A stretch of 64,000 nucleotides of DNA from Melanopsichium pennsylvanicum (Eukaryota > Basidiomycota > Ustilaginomycetes > Ustilaginales), in NCBI GenBank assembly GCA_900208305.1, contig OAPG01000017.1:310001-374000 (forward strand), read 5' to 3'. How positions within the stretch are numbered: position 1 is the stretch's first letter; every line of letters starts with the position of its first letter. The translations under genes were made by a program, and so were the position numbers. The notes beneath the pieces were generated by a model, which was not told the origin of the DNA, ran no database searches, and saw only the letters and a program-made list of their open reading frames with translations. Below, piece after piece: positions 32,205-42,338 of the stretch.

Positions 32205-33192
32205 ATGGAGCCAGATTTCTCCAAGACTGCCGCCAATGAAGGTGACATGACTTGCATTCAACCCAAATACAGCCGATCCCGACCGTTTTCGCGACGCCTT
32301 GCATCTGAGAGGCCATTGTCTTGGCCACGATGCAGGGTTTTGAGGGCGATGCGTGCTTCCTTGTCAAGCATCAGGATGGGGAAGCCGCATACGCGATGGT
32401 TCATGCGATCCACTTTCGCTTGGACCTCATGGCGCTGAGGGACTTCTCAAGCACATCAAGAGGTACGAATGTCCGTCGCCCGAGGTCGCGTTGGCGGCGC
32501 TCTTCCAGACTTTTGGTGGCCCTCTCAAATCGGCTAAAACCAGCCCGCATCTCGACATCCAGAGAACCTTCTTGCCAATTCGAGACAAGGCTCTTACGAG
32601 CTTGCGAGCGTTGCTTGTATTCGCCCAGACTGCTATTATTACTTTCAACCCTCTCTCGAGCAGCAACGTGGTCGCAGGCAGCATCAGCTGGAAAATCGAC
32701 GAATTTGTCCATGCCAGGACGGGAGATAATGATGCTCCCCATGACAACACGGCCTCTGCACTGCTGCAGGCGAACCCCATATCGATGTACAGAGCTGCTC
32801 GCCAATCCGATCTGCCAGGGCTCCAGAGCTTGGCCGAGGGAGTTTCCAAATTAAACATCAGCCCACAATATGAGATCATTGATTCTTTCAGTCGCTTCAG
32901 TTCGCAGAACCCAAAAATCAAAGATATGCTGTTGAGTTATGCGAAGGAGCACTGGGACGACGTGAAAGGCGTCTTGACGGGCATTTTCTCGAGCCGTGCA
33001 TACAGCGACGGCTCCGCCAGCGTTGTCAAGCAATTGCTGATAGCCACTTCGATCCGCAAAGCCGCGGACTATTTCCAACCCTCGTCCCCAGTACTCTCAC
33101 AAATGTATCAGGCGACACATCTGTGCGATTTTCTAGCATTTGCTGCCTCCGGCGGCCTATATTCCGAATGTCCCCAACCGAATGCACACTGA
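32205..33192 (+). pseudogene. Broken gene of unknown function with shifting frames
   Basis: Coding-like sequence runs through several frames. It starts with an ATG at 32205 (EPDFSKTAANEGD), then shifts to a second frame (ADPDRFRDALHLRGHCLG) that ends in a TGA at 32341-32343. It continues in a third frame (DACFLVKHQDGEAAYAMVHA) and, from about 32430, returns to the second frame for some 250 codons, ending at a TGA (32353 frame; LLKHIKRYECPSPEVALAAL to the terminus). The shifts fall inside continuous coding-like sequence, and no GT-AG intron of normal size explains them. The TTTT at 32338-32341 looks like a one-base insertion. The family is not recognised. Alternatives are unusual introns or local base errors, but all neighbours read cleanly. 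Confidence 0.5.
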
Positions 33193-33339
33193 CGAGTCAA
33201 TCCTGACAAAAAAATCAGTTGACTGCTCTGCTGACATATGTGCTCCAAATTAAACCGTACATTAGATTGTGACACGAACGCCTTCTTCGCGCTACAGGTG
33301 GATGTCGAAAAGGTTGATTAGATTGACGGTAGAGAATGA

Positions 33340-34063
33340 TTAGCTTTGAGCAGAAGTCGCTGACTGCGATTTTTCCTTTCGCTTCTGCTCCTGCTCTCTT
33401 CGACGCTGCCGTCTACGAATGCGGGCCTCGTCTTCTTCAATTCTCTCGCGCTCCTCGAGCCTCTCGCTATAGTATTGTCCGCTTTGCAAAAGTATGACGC
33501 CTACCAGAGCGACTGCGAGGACGGTATGCGACGTTGCAATCTCTCGCAGAGGAGCAAAAACGGCATCCCTGCCATCGACGGCGGCAGCGCCTGGTGATGG
33601 GGCCTTGGGCGGTAGAGTGGAAAGGCTGGGAACGATCTTGTGATAGTAGACAAGGCCTGCGGCTCCAAAGAGGAAAAGCGAAGCGCCATCAAAAAGCCAA
33701 TTGCTCTCGCGACCGCCGAGAGCTTTGGAGATGAGAAGCAATGCAGCGAGGGTACCGATACCGTGAAGAAGCTTCTGGAAGAGGGAAGGCATGTCGACCA
33801 TGGTGTCCTGGTAGTAAGTGTACGCTGTGACGACTGAATCATATGTAACGGGTGCTTGCCACAAGATGAGGTGATCCGCAGTCCAATGCATAGCAAGCGT
33901 TCCTGTAAAGATGAAGAGGTGGGACGAGGCAAGGGAAAGAATAGCGACAGAGCATCATACTGTTAGTCAAATATCTTGGATGACTTGTTTGCTTTGCATG
34001 CATTGTTGACATACCTAGCAGGAAGGACGTGCTCCCGATGATGAGTCCTGTACGTAATCCCAT
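33340..34063 (-). CDS. shr3: Shr3-type amino acid permease chaperone
   Basis: Two exons (34015-34063 and 33340-33902; donor GTATGT, acceptor CTTTACAG) give 203 residues. The junction yields STSFLLG followed by TLAMHWTADHLILWQAPVT, which matches the first helix and luminal loop of Shr3. Four membrane helices follow, and the C-terminal tail is strongly charged (RRRQRRREQEQKRKEK). Shr3 is an ER membrane chaperone that lets amino acid permeases fold and leave in COPII vesicles. Length and topology fit the family. Confidence 0.85.
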
Positions 34064-35064
34064 GGTTGACACGAGTGCGATAATCTTGAAAGCCCAAGAC
34101 CCAGTTGACGATTCGATCCGTGATCCTCGATATACGCAGAAATAGCTCGAAACCGATGCCGAAGTTGTTGGGGTGATCAGGAAACAAGTGTGAATTCGAC
34201 CACAAGTTATGTCTGTCAGACAAAGAAAGCGGTATGTATGGGTGTGGAGACGCCAAAATGGAAAGAGCACAGTCGGAATTTCGTCCGAAGCAGCAGAATG
34301 CGGATGCGTACTGTTATGCGTTGCGGCAATTTCTGAAGATCTCGACACCAAAGCGACGCTAAGCGAGCAAGGAAAATCGGCAGTAGCAGAGCGCGGCTCA
34401 CGCAGAAAAAAGAACGAAGCTGAAACGTCGCGACGAGAAAGAGGGTCAAGATGGCCTGAGCGCAAATCTTGTGTGCTAAAGATCCATCGTAGACCCGGTC
34501 TAACAATTTGATAAATTTGGGATTTGTTCAAGAGATCCGGATGCGCTGTCTGAATGAGGGCCTGTAGCGGCTATGACAGTAGGGGTAGGATCGCTTGCCT
34601 ATGATGCGTGCCAGTACTTGACGGAGACTTTGCGGCGGAAGCATGTTAGCAAGGCTACGTATGCTATGCTAGACAAGAATAGCACAAAGGATGCTGTCCA
34701 GCATGCCCTGTGTTGACTGTGGTCGTTGTTCGTTGTTTGTGCGAGAATGATCTACAAAACGCCTAGAGCGCGGAGCAGAGGTGGAGGCATGCTCTTGAAA
34801 TAGAAAAACTGCAGCTGCAAGTGGATCAGAAAATAGGTTAGGACGATCCTCTTTTGGTTTGCCTGTCGGTCCATGCGACAAGAAAGTCAGCGAAATTCCA
34901 GTGTGTCAAGTTCTCGTTCTTACATTTTCGGCGTGGCGACAGAGGCTGGATGCCGCCGACATGCGTCATGACGGACGCTTGGCCTTTCTTTGCAGATCTG
35001 CACAGCTCACGCCCAATTTGAACTCGCCTAGTCAGCGAGCCTTCGGCGACTCTATCCCGTTCAC

Positions 35065-35103
<39 letters not shown>

Positions 35104-35233
35104 CAGTCCATCCACTTCACACTCTGCGCTCACCACAATATTCACTGTCCACACCTTTGATTCTATCAACCACCATCCCCTCATCACTTACGTCGATATC
35201 GATCCAGCATCGTGACATTTCTTTTGCAACAAC
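34064..35233. promoter_or_regulatory. Divergent region shr3 / retropepsin-like gene
   Basis: This 1.17 kb non-coding region between opposed genes contains a (GCT)12 repeat 131 bases before the next ATG. No gene-like frame with a domain is present. Confidence 0.5.
35066..35102 (+). repeat. (GCT)12 trinucleotide repeat
   Basis: Twelve uninterrupted GCT units, probably in the 5' leader of the downstream gene (ATG at 35234). Read as mRNA it is a CUG repeat. It is likely length-polymorphic. Confidence 0.95.
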
Positions 35234-36581
35234 ATGGCCCCAATTCTCAACGTAAGTATCCCACGATTCACCACATAATCTTCGAATAACGCTCGGCTGA
35301 CTTTGTTTTTTCGTCAATCTTGCCATTGCAGTTCCACGCTGGCTCGCTGCCCAGCTTTGCACTCCGCCTCAAGTCGGATGACTCTCTCGACAGCCTCAAG
35401 TCTCGTGCTGCCAAGAAGATCCGACTTCAGCTCGACGATGGCATCCCACTCGTGATCAAGTACGGCTGGTCTGGCCAGACATACGCTCTTGAGGACTGTG
35501 AGTACGATAAGAGCAGAAAGCACTGGTTACTTTGCCTACGGACCTCATACTGACGCTCCTAATTGTTTCTTGTTTTGCGGATATCGCTTGACTTGATTGC
35601 CCCCAAAGCTGACGACTGGGAGATCTTCATGGAACGATTCGGCAACGAGAAAGAGGCTGACCGTGAGTAAATTCCACGCTCTGTCTCAGGGTAATTCCGC
35701 AGCACTGATTCTCAACCAATTCTCTGCATTTTCTTCCCTCTGTGACTCGCATAGTCTACCTCGAATCGCCCGAAATACCCACAAACAACTCTGCCGACGA
35801 CCACTCCGCTGACGGAGCACACGACGGTCCCAACGTCCCCGTGGTCGATGAATCCACCCTTGTCCACCGCACTCCCGGCCGCGGCAAATCTGGCGGTGTT
35901 TCTATTCACCGCGTTGCCGCCCCTTTCATCCCATCGGCTGACGACTACTCTGAAGCAGGCGGAGTCACCGCTGGTGGCAGGGACTCTATCATGTACCCTC
36001 CTCCTCGAGAGCCCGCTCCCGCACCTGGTTACTCCAAGCCCGTCGCTCCTACCCTTCCCACCCCCAAAGCCACTCACGATGATGCCGTGTCCACACACAC
36101 CTCCAAGACTCGCAAGACCAACGCCACTGCCGTCTCTTCGGTCCCGTCTCACAAGATCGCCTTCCAGGAATTCCACTCGCAACTCGGAGTCCGTCTGCTC
36201 AAGGGCTCCATCGGCCCCATCCAGGATGTTCCCATGATGCTCAAGTCCGGTTACCGTCACGTCTACGTCAGCCGAAGCTTTGCGCTCAACCACGGATTCA
36301 TTCCTAAAGATACCACCCCCGGTACTTATGGATTCAACGGTATCACCAACCTTGGCAAGTGGCCAGTGCAGGTTGGTTCCAAGGCAGTGCCTTGCACGGT
36401 GATGCTCGCCGAAGACAGCTGCTTCCCCGTTATCTTGGGTAGGAGCTTTATGGAGAAGCGCGGCGTCAGGACTGACCCGATTGACATGACGAGTGTCACT
36501 TTCATGGACAACGGCGAGAGGGCTGACGTCGAGGTGGTGGTGGTCAGGGATGAACACGGAGAGCCTGTCCCCATTCCTTGA
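35234..36581 (+). CDS. PB1-like plus retropepsin-like domain protein
   Basis: Four exons (35234-35251, 35332-35497, 35609-35662, 35755-36581) give 354 residues, and all junctions keep frame. The N-terminal 80 residues (ILNFHAGSLPSFALRLKSDD, then VIKYGWSGQTYALEDSDDWE) look like a PB1/ubiquitin-like fold. A Pro/Ser-rich linker follows. From about 225, the sequence LLKGSIGPIQDVPMMLKSGY and PVILGRSFMEKRGVRTDP have the strand order of a retropepsin-like domain. The catalytic D-S/T-G is replaced by KSG, so peptidase activity is not expected. The family recurs in basidiomycetes as proteins of unknown function. I see no transposon features around it, so it is a resident gene. Confidence 0.7.
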
Positions 36582-38385
36582 GTGTCCTAGGCCGCTTTGT
36601 GCATGCCACTTTCGCCGTGGTATTCTCTTTAGCTTTACTCCCAACTTCCTGAAGCCTGTCCACACACCAGCCAGACGAAGTCTGTTGGAGCGGGCTGTAA
36701 TTTGATCGACTTGTTCTGATACCAGGCACTCTGTAATTAGGGATGATTCATAATTTCTGCCAGACACTCGGATTCGCTTTATTGCTTGAGACCCATTACA
36801 ATGTGCTAGACTTGACCACGTGAGATACATTCAAAAACACCGACAGAACGAACGGGATTGCGGTTACAGTATCAGGAAACGAACACTGTGCGACAGGAAT
36901 TGGAAGACGGATGCGGAGACCATGAATTGGAGAGGGAGAATCGACAATGGGAAATGATTGAGGTTCGGTCGAGGATGGATTGTAGGCTTAGAGTTAGCGA
37001 AGGGACATCTGTGGATTGGCTCGTGCCGGAATCAAGGTCGATTTTTGAATAGATTCTTGAGATTTTTGAGATTCTTAAGTTTTCCAGCCACGCTGTTGCT
37101 GTTGTTCCTTCTCCTACGACGGATGCTAGCTCTATCCGCCGCGCTGCGACCGTTGGAATCGGTCGTGTAGATCAGGCTGCCAATCAGGGTCGCATCTTCA
37201 GCCCAAGAGCGAGCATATTCAGCTTCGCGCTTCGCACGATAGCAGCGGTCTCGTCGATCCAATTCGGACCGAGGAACTCGCTCGGAAGGGTGAAGAAAGA
37301 CGATGCCCGAGTTTGGACGAAAGGCTCTGGCTGATGTGTAAACAAGAGACATCTTGTCTTGTGCAGATAGCTTCGAACGTAGGATCGCCAGTTAAGGACT
37401 GAGGTGAAACTGTTTGTAGGTCTCGGACAGGCCAAGGTTGCGCTTGTGGTGCCGAATCAGGTTTTGGCTGAGAGACGTCGATACTTCTTATGGGTTGAGG
37501 TGAGGTCGATAAGCAAGAAACGCCAAGAGCCACGAATGGGCCAAGATAAATTCGGACGGGATATGTACAGGGTAGGATAAGATGAATGAGGGAATAGTAG
37601 GATCACTATGATATGGGTGAAGGGATTCCTGTAACTCCGGAGAGGCTTACTGGACCCCGGTAGCATGCGCGGGTCCTGAAAGCAGCAATTTACAGACGCC
37701 GTAAAGCCGCAAAGAAGTGAAATCGGCAATTGAGCTTTATAACGGTACTCAGATCGACGCGCTTCCCAATTGTTGGCCGTCGAGGTCCACCTTGACAGTG
37801 CAAAGTCACACTTGTGCTGTTGAAGTGAACGACACAGATTTGTTGCCGACTCAAGCTCTCGGCACTCTCGGCTCGTCAGCTGTAGATCGAATTTGCTCAG
37901 TCATGCATGCTCCCATCTACTTGAGTTCTCCTTGAGTTCTCAGTTGGAACATGGGATTGTGTGTCAAGTACCACCTGTAATGGCCAGAGGGTCTGATACC
38001 GTCGCTTTTCCTTGTACTGCGATTTAGATCTGCACTGTGCACGCACTTGGAATAGCTGAAGGACACCGTGCGGGCTGTCGATGCACAGAAGCAGCATCTA
38101 CTTGCATGTGTGTGCACGCGGTTCTTGTAAAGCCGCGATTTCTGCTAATAATTTGTTGCTTAAGATGCCATAACAGTTTACAATCAAATCCCTCGCACAA
38201 TTATTTGAACAACATGCTTGCAGATGCTTTACACAGAAATTTTGCTTCGAGATCCGAGGATCCGGCTATCAACAGGAAAAACAAGGTTTTGTGTAGCAGC
38301 AAGGGTTTGTGTTATCTGGACAACTAGAAGATACGCATTCTCTTCATCTCAATACTTTATCCTCTAGCCATAGAGCCTAGTCATC
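36582..38385. other. 1.8 kb region between retropepsin-like gene and APRT
   Basis: Mostly without supported genes; one possible small minus-strand gene lies at 37032-37352. The right end holds the APRT promoter. Nothing else is recognised. Confidence 0.4.
37032..37352 (-). CDS. Possible small protein, unknown function
   Basis: A 106-codon frame whose ATG has a purine at -3 (AAGATGTCT) and an in-frame stop shortly upstream. Codon use is C-rich at third positions, like its neighbours. The protein is basic: ERVPRSELDRRDRCYRAKRE, then ASIRRRRRNN, and a tail with a KNL repeat (KLKNLKNLKNLFKNRP). No domain is recognised. It could be the last exon of a longer gene, or chance. Confidence 0.3.
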   Translation of the reverse strand: MSLVYTSARAFRPNSGIVFLHPSERVPRSELDRRDRCYRAKREAEYARSWAEDATLIGSLIYTTDSNGRSAADRASIRRRRRNNSNSVAGKLKNLKNLKNLFKNRP

Positions 38386-39166
38386 ATGTCGGACGTCGCT
38401 CACCTCAAATCTTTGTTCCGTAAGTATTCTCACCATAGGAGCGATTCAAGAACCACTTTTGCTCACCGTGTAGTTCACTCTAAATATCCACTTGCTGGGT
38501 TCATAGGCTTCTACGACGACTACCCCAAGAAGGGCGTTAGATTCTGCGACATCCTTCCCGTCCTTCGTGACCCTTTCGCCTTTGAACTTCTCATCACCAA
38601 CATTGTCAACCACATCTTCACCTCAACCATCCCCTCCCTTCCCGAGTCTGCCCCGTCTCCCGCTTCTCCCACCCCTCTCGAGCCTGGCGCAAAGTCGTAC
38701 GGTACGCGTCGCATCGATGCCGTCGTTGGTCTTGACGCTCGAGGCTTCCTTCTCGGCCCTATCATTGCTCAGCGTCTCGGTTGCGGTTTTGTACCCGTTC
38801 GCAAAGCCGGCAAGTTGCCCGGTGACTGCGTTCAGGCAACCTACATGAAGGAGTACGGAGAGGACGTCTTTGAGATGCAGAAAGGTGCTCTCGCCCCGAA
38901 CTCAAGGGTACTGGTCATCGATGACCTCATCGCCACTGGTGGAAGCGCCAAGGCAGCAGGCGAATTGGTAACAAAGTGCGGAAGCAAGGTCGTGGAATAC
39001 GTCTTTGTCGTTGCCATCCCTTTCCTCAAGGGTGCCGAACAGTTGGATGCTCCTTCATACTAGTAAGTGTCACATACCTCAAAGTCTCTACATCGCGATT
39101 CGAGTCCGTCTACTGATCTCACCTTCCAATACGTCTGAAATCAACAGCCTCGTCGAGGTCGATTAA
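38386..39166 (+). CDS. Adenine phosphoribosyltransferase
   Basis: Three exons (38386-38419, 38507-39062, 39148-39166) give 202 residues. Introns have GTAAGT donors and TCATAG/CAACAG acceptors. Splicing yields LKSLFRFYDDYPKKGVRFCD, the APRT N-terminus, and rebuilds a final YYLVEVD. The PRPP loop is VLVIDDLIATGGSAKAA, and the segment VVGLDARGFLLGP is also typical. The enzyme salvages adenine to AMP with PRPP in the cytosol. If intron 2 is retained, the protein ends five residues early after APSY, with little consequence for the fold. Confidence 0.93.
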
Positions 39167-39334
39167 TCACTTCGCAATTCGCGTTTTCGAGCCCGGACAG
39201 TGCACTCCTCCGTTGACATACCTTGTTCCAGACATACATGTAGAATGTCGAACAAGCTCAATCACAGCCAAATGCTCGTTCTGTTTAAAATTTGAATATC
39301 GCTGAACTGAAGCAAGTACAAGTTAATGCCCTTT

Positions 39335-40613
39335 CTACAGAGCGGTTCGGGAAAGCTTTTGCAACGAGTCTGTCGAGTTTCCAAAGGAAGACAGGATGAG
39401 AAAAGTCAGTAAAAGAAGTTGTAGTTTGTGCATATTCTATAAGGGTAGGGAGTCTGGACAGAGACTTACTGAGCAAAACATCACCCTCTTTGATAATCTT
39501 GGTGTACTGGGCGTTCTTGTGATCTGGTCGGCGCGTCTCCACAATCCCGTGCACCTTGTCGATCACGGCTGGCAGGCGACCGCTCGAGATGAACCTCGAC
39601 AGCTCACTGTCGATAAAGTCGCCCGAGACACCGAATGCCGTCGCCATGTTGTTGATGGACAGCGACTGGTAACTTTCCAGCAACTGCGAGTAGGCGATGA
39701 TGCGCATCTCCCTCGCATAGAATCGCGCGTGCTGGTGAAGCGCTCGGCTGGTGAGAATGTGTGTCTGCTCTACGTCAGCGAGCGCTCGGAAGAAGTTGCC
39801 GTATTCGCAAGCGTACAGGCTGGTAATGAAGGCACGGAGGTGTGGGATCTCGTCAATGACTTGGAGTACCTCGGGCGAGTCGATGATCTTCTTCTTGAGG
39901 TCGGTCCGCTTGAGCGTCAGGGCATTTGCCAGGACGGTGAGGATAACAAAGTCTTTGTAGTCGATCAACTCGGTTGCTGTGAACGTGCTGAGTGCGTCCA
40001 AAAAAAGTTGGCCACCAGCCTTGAAGTCACGAATTGAGAGCAAATGCAATCCTTCGTACACCTTGAGTCTGTTCCTCCTCTCCCAATCACCACCCTCCTC
40101 AACCAGCTTCTGGGCCTCCGCAATTGAGCTTGTTACGACATCCGTGTCGCCGAAGAACAGTCCAATTCGCACTTTCGTGAGCGTGAGATCAAGCTTCGAC
40201 CCCAAACCGGCACCTTTCGAAACTGCCAAATTGTGCGCTTCCAACGCCTTCTCCTTATCACCAATCTTGGCATAGTATGCAGCTCGCAGACGAAGTACAC
40301 CGTTGATCTCCATCTCTCCTTCGTTTTCCTCCACTTCCTTCTGCTTTTCTTCCAACTTTTGCAGCTCTTCCTTGTTTTTCGCCTCGAGCTGCTTCATGAG
40401 CGATTTGTCCTCCTTCAGAAGTCCCTTCAGAGAGGTGTCGTTGAGAATCAGTTGGTAATATGGAGCCATTTCATCCTTTTCGATACCTTCGAGCAGGGCT
40501 TTCTGAGAGGATTGAATCTGGGTGGATGAGAGATGGTTGGAGTGATGTGCAAGCAGGAAAAGGTGCTGCTGGAGCTTGAGGTTGGGGATAGGCTGTACTG
40601 TCTCTTCGTCCAT
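39335..40613 (-). CDS. rpn7: 26S proteasome regulatory subunit Rpn7 (PSMD6)
   Basis: Two exons (39470-40613 and 39335-39369) give 392 residues, the normal Rpn7 length. The last intron (100 bases, GTAAGT to CTCGACAG) must be removed to give the family ending GDVLLNSLQKLSRTAL; without it the frame would run into unrelated sequence. The helical-repeat region (GEMEINGVLRLRAAYYAKIG and following) is followed by a C-terminal PCI domain (LLESYQSLSINNMATAFGVS and FIDSELSRFISSGRLPAVID). Rpn7 is a scaffold subunit of the 19S lid, located in the nucleus and cytosol. Its 3' end converges with APRT at 168 bases. Confidence 0.94.
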
Positions 40614-41252
40614 GTTGGCGCTGATCAGAGTGATGCGGGTATGTTTTTTAGTTCACGGCGCGTTGTGTGTGCACCAAGGTCGGTTCGAATGGTGATTTGT
40701 GTAGGGAACGTCGAAGAGGTGGTATAGGCGTATCAAGTAGGTGTTGTTCGAGCTGCGCGGCTTAAGCTTAAGACGCGGCGGTGGAGGTTGGAATTTGTGA
40801 GCGATCACGCTTTGCTTATGTAAGCATGTTCGCCCTTCGGGATAGGGATTCAATTCCTGTCGACTATCTCGTTGAAGCCTGCATCTGCCTCTTCCGTGTT
40901 GAGCTTGACATATGCCACCATTCATGTTGCAGTCGGGCTTTGGAGAGTAACGGCGTACTTCTCTCGGTACCTTGATGAACGTGATGGTCTTTGCTCCTCA
41001 ACATTGTAAAATTGGAGGAATTCTCAACGCCAATTTTGAAAAGTTTTTATTCTTCATTTGCTCCGCACGTCCAATCTCAACACTGTCATTGTCTCGAACA
41101 TGACTCTCTGCAGGAACCGAGTGCGTCCATGTATGAAAGGAATTACCTCTTGTTGCGGAAGCGTAGCGGTACAAGTACAGTCTGGTAGGTGTGAATCTGG
41201 GGATACAGAAAGCAGTTGGAATGCCAAGGGCCGGCAAGTGGGAGTCATTATA
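40614..41252 (-). other. rpn7 promoter and Y14 3' region
   Basis: This 639-base stretch separates two genes of the same orientation. No coding sequence is seen. It should contain the Y14 3' UTR and the rpn7 promoter. Confidence 0.45.
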
Positions 41253-42047
41253 CTATCTGCCTGGACTGCGACTGCGGTGCCTGTCAGCATTCCTTCTCGA
41301 ACCTGCCCCTTGAATGGTAGCGCCGCCCTCTGATGGCTTAACAAAGGCAAAGTCTGCCTTTAGCTCCTGGTCCAGCAATGTGAGACCATCTCCGTTGCAT
41401 GCCTGTATCGCAGAGTGCGCTTCCTCTTGTTCACCGAATTCGAGAAGCGCATATCCCTATTGAGAGTACATGGAACACACAAGAGAATGAGTCTGGTCAG
41501 ACGGGACCATTTGTACGGTTGAACGGGTGGATGGTGCACTTACCTTGACATAACCTGTGCGGCGATCTAGATTGAGGTGACAGCTTTTGACATTGCCGTA
41601 GTCCAAGAACTTGTCAATGACCTCCTCTTCGGTGGCTTCTTCGTGAACGTTTGTCACTACGATGACCCATCCCTCCACAGCTGTAAAGACCCAGGATAGA
41701 GGTGGTTGAGTTTCAGTGAGACTTTCGAGTCAGTGTGATGAAATGACAGGGGTACTTACATCTGACCGCGTGGGCTGAGCTATCTGCTATTTCTTCCAAT
41801 GTCTCGAATTTGCCCGTCTTCACACCTTCAGATGCCGGTCCGTTTCCTCGAGGGTCAAAGCCTCTTCCTCGACGCTTGACATTCGGATCTGTGGGTCGAA
41901 TGGTGAGGAAATAAGAGGAGCTGATCAGCACATCATGCACAAATCTGGGAGCTTGGTGTGCCCATTGAACGTACCATCGTCCATCTCAACGTCATCGACC
42001 ATGACTTGTTCTGCAGAGTCACGCATGGTGACTTCGTTCTCTGGCAT
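41253..42047 (-). CDS. Exon junction complex RNA-binding protein Y14 (RBM8A)
   Basis: Four exons (41975-42047, 41760-41888, 41544-41680, 41253-41456) give 180 residues; every junction keeps frame. The start chosen is the ATG of ATGCCAGAGAAC; a second in-frame ATG lies seven codons later. An acidic N-terminus is followed by [17 protein letters not shown], a Y14 feature. The RNA recognition motif has RNP2 in [15 protein letters not shown] and RNP1 in [18 protein letters not shown] short Arg/Ser tail ends the protein (RHRSRSPGR). Y14 pairs with Mago in the exon junction complex that marks spliced mRNA. It shares a 291-base divergent promoter with a THO subunit gene. Confidence 0.92.
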
Positions 42048-42338
42048 GTTGTCTCGAGGAAAGCTGCCAGCGTTGAAGGTGCAAAGCGCTGGTTGAAGAG
42101 CACGAAGAAGCGAGCGAGTGGCGCGTTGGAGCTTGTCCGGAAGGTATGCAAGTGGAGCAAAGGCCTCCCATTTTTGACCGTTTTCCGAACTCTCTCGTAA
42201 CGAGACACCATTCGCGTTGTTATAGTGCAGCGCATACTGTACCGCAAACCTTCTCAATGTTGCTCCTCAATCATCAAGCAAGATCGAGACATTAGCATCC
42301 TTTGCAGTACGGGGCCATTCGACGTATCACAGCTCGGC
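42048..42338. promoter_or_regulatory. Compact bidirectional promoter Y14 / THOC1
   Basis: Only 291 bases separate the two start codons of the opposed genes. The frames that run through it on each side have no ATG in the THOC1 frame before 42339. No named element is recognised. Confidence 0.6.

Noticed and set aside
35712..36830. 372-codon minus-strand frame opposite the retropepsin-like gene
   Set aside because: Low-complexity Gly/Val/Arg product antisense to a well-supported spliced gene; no domain.
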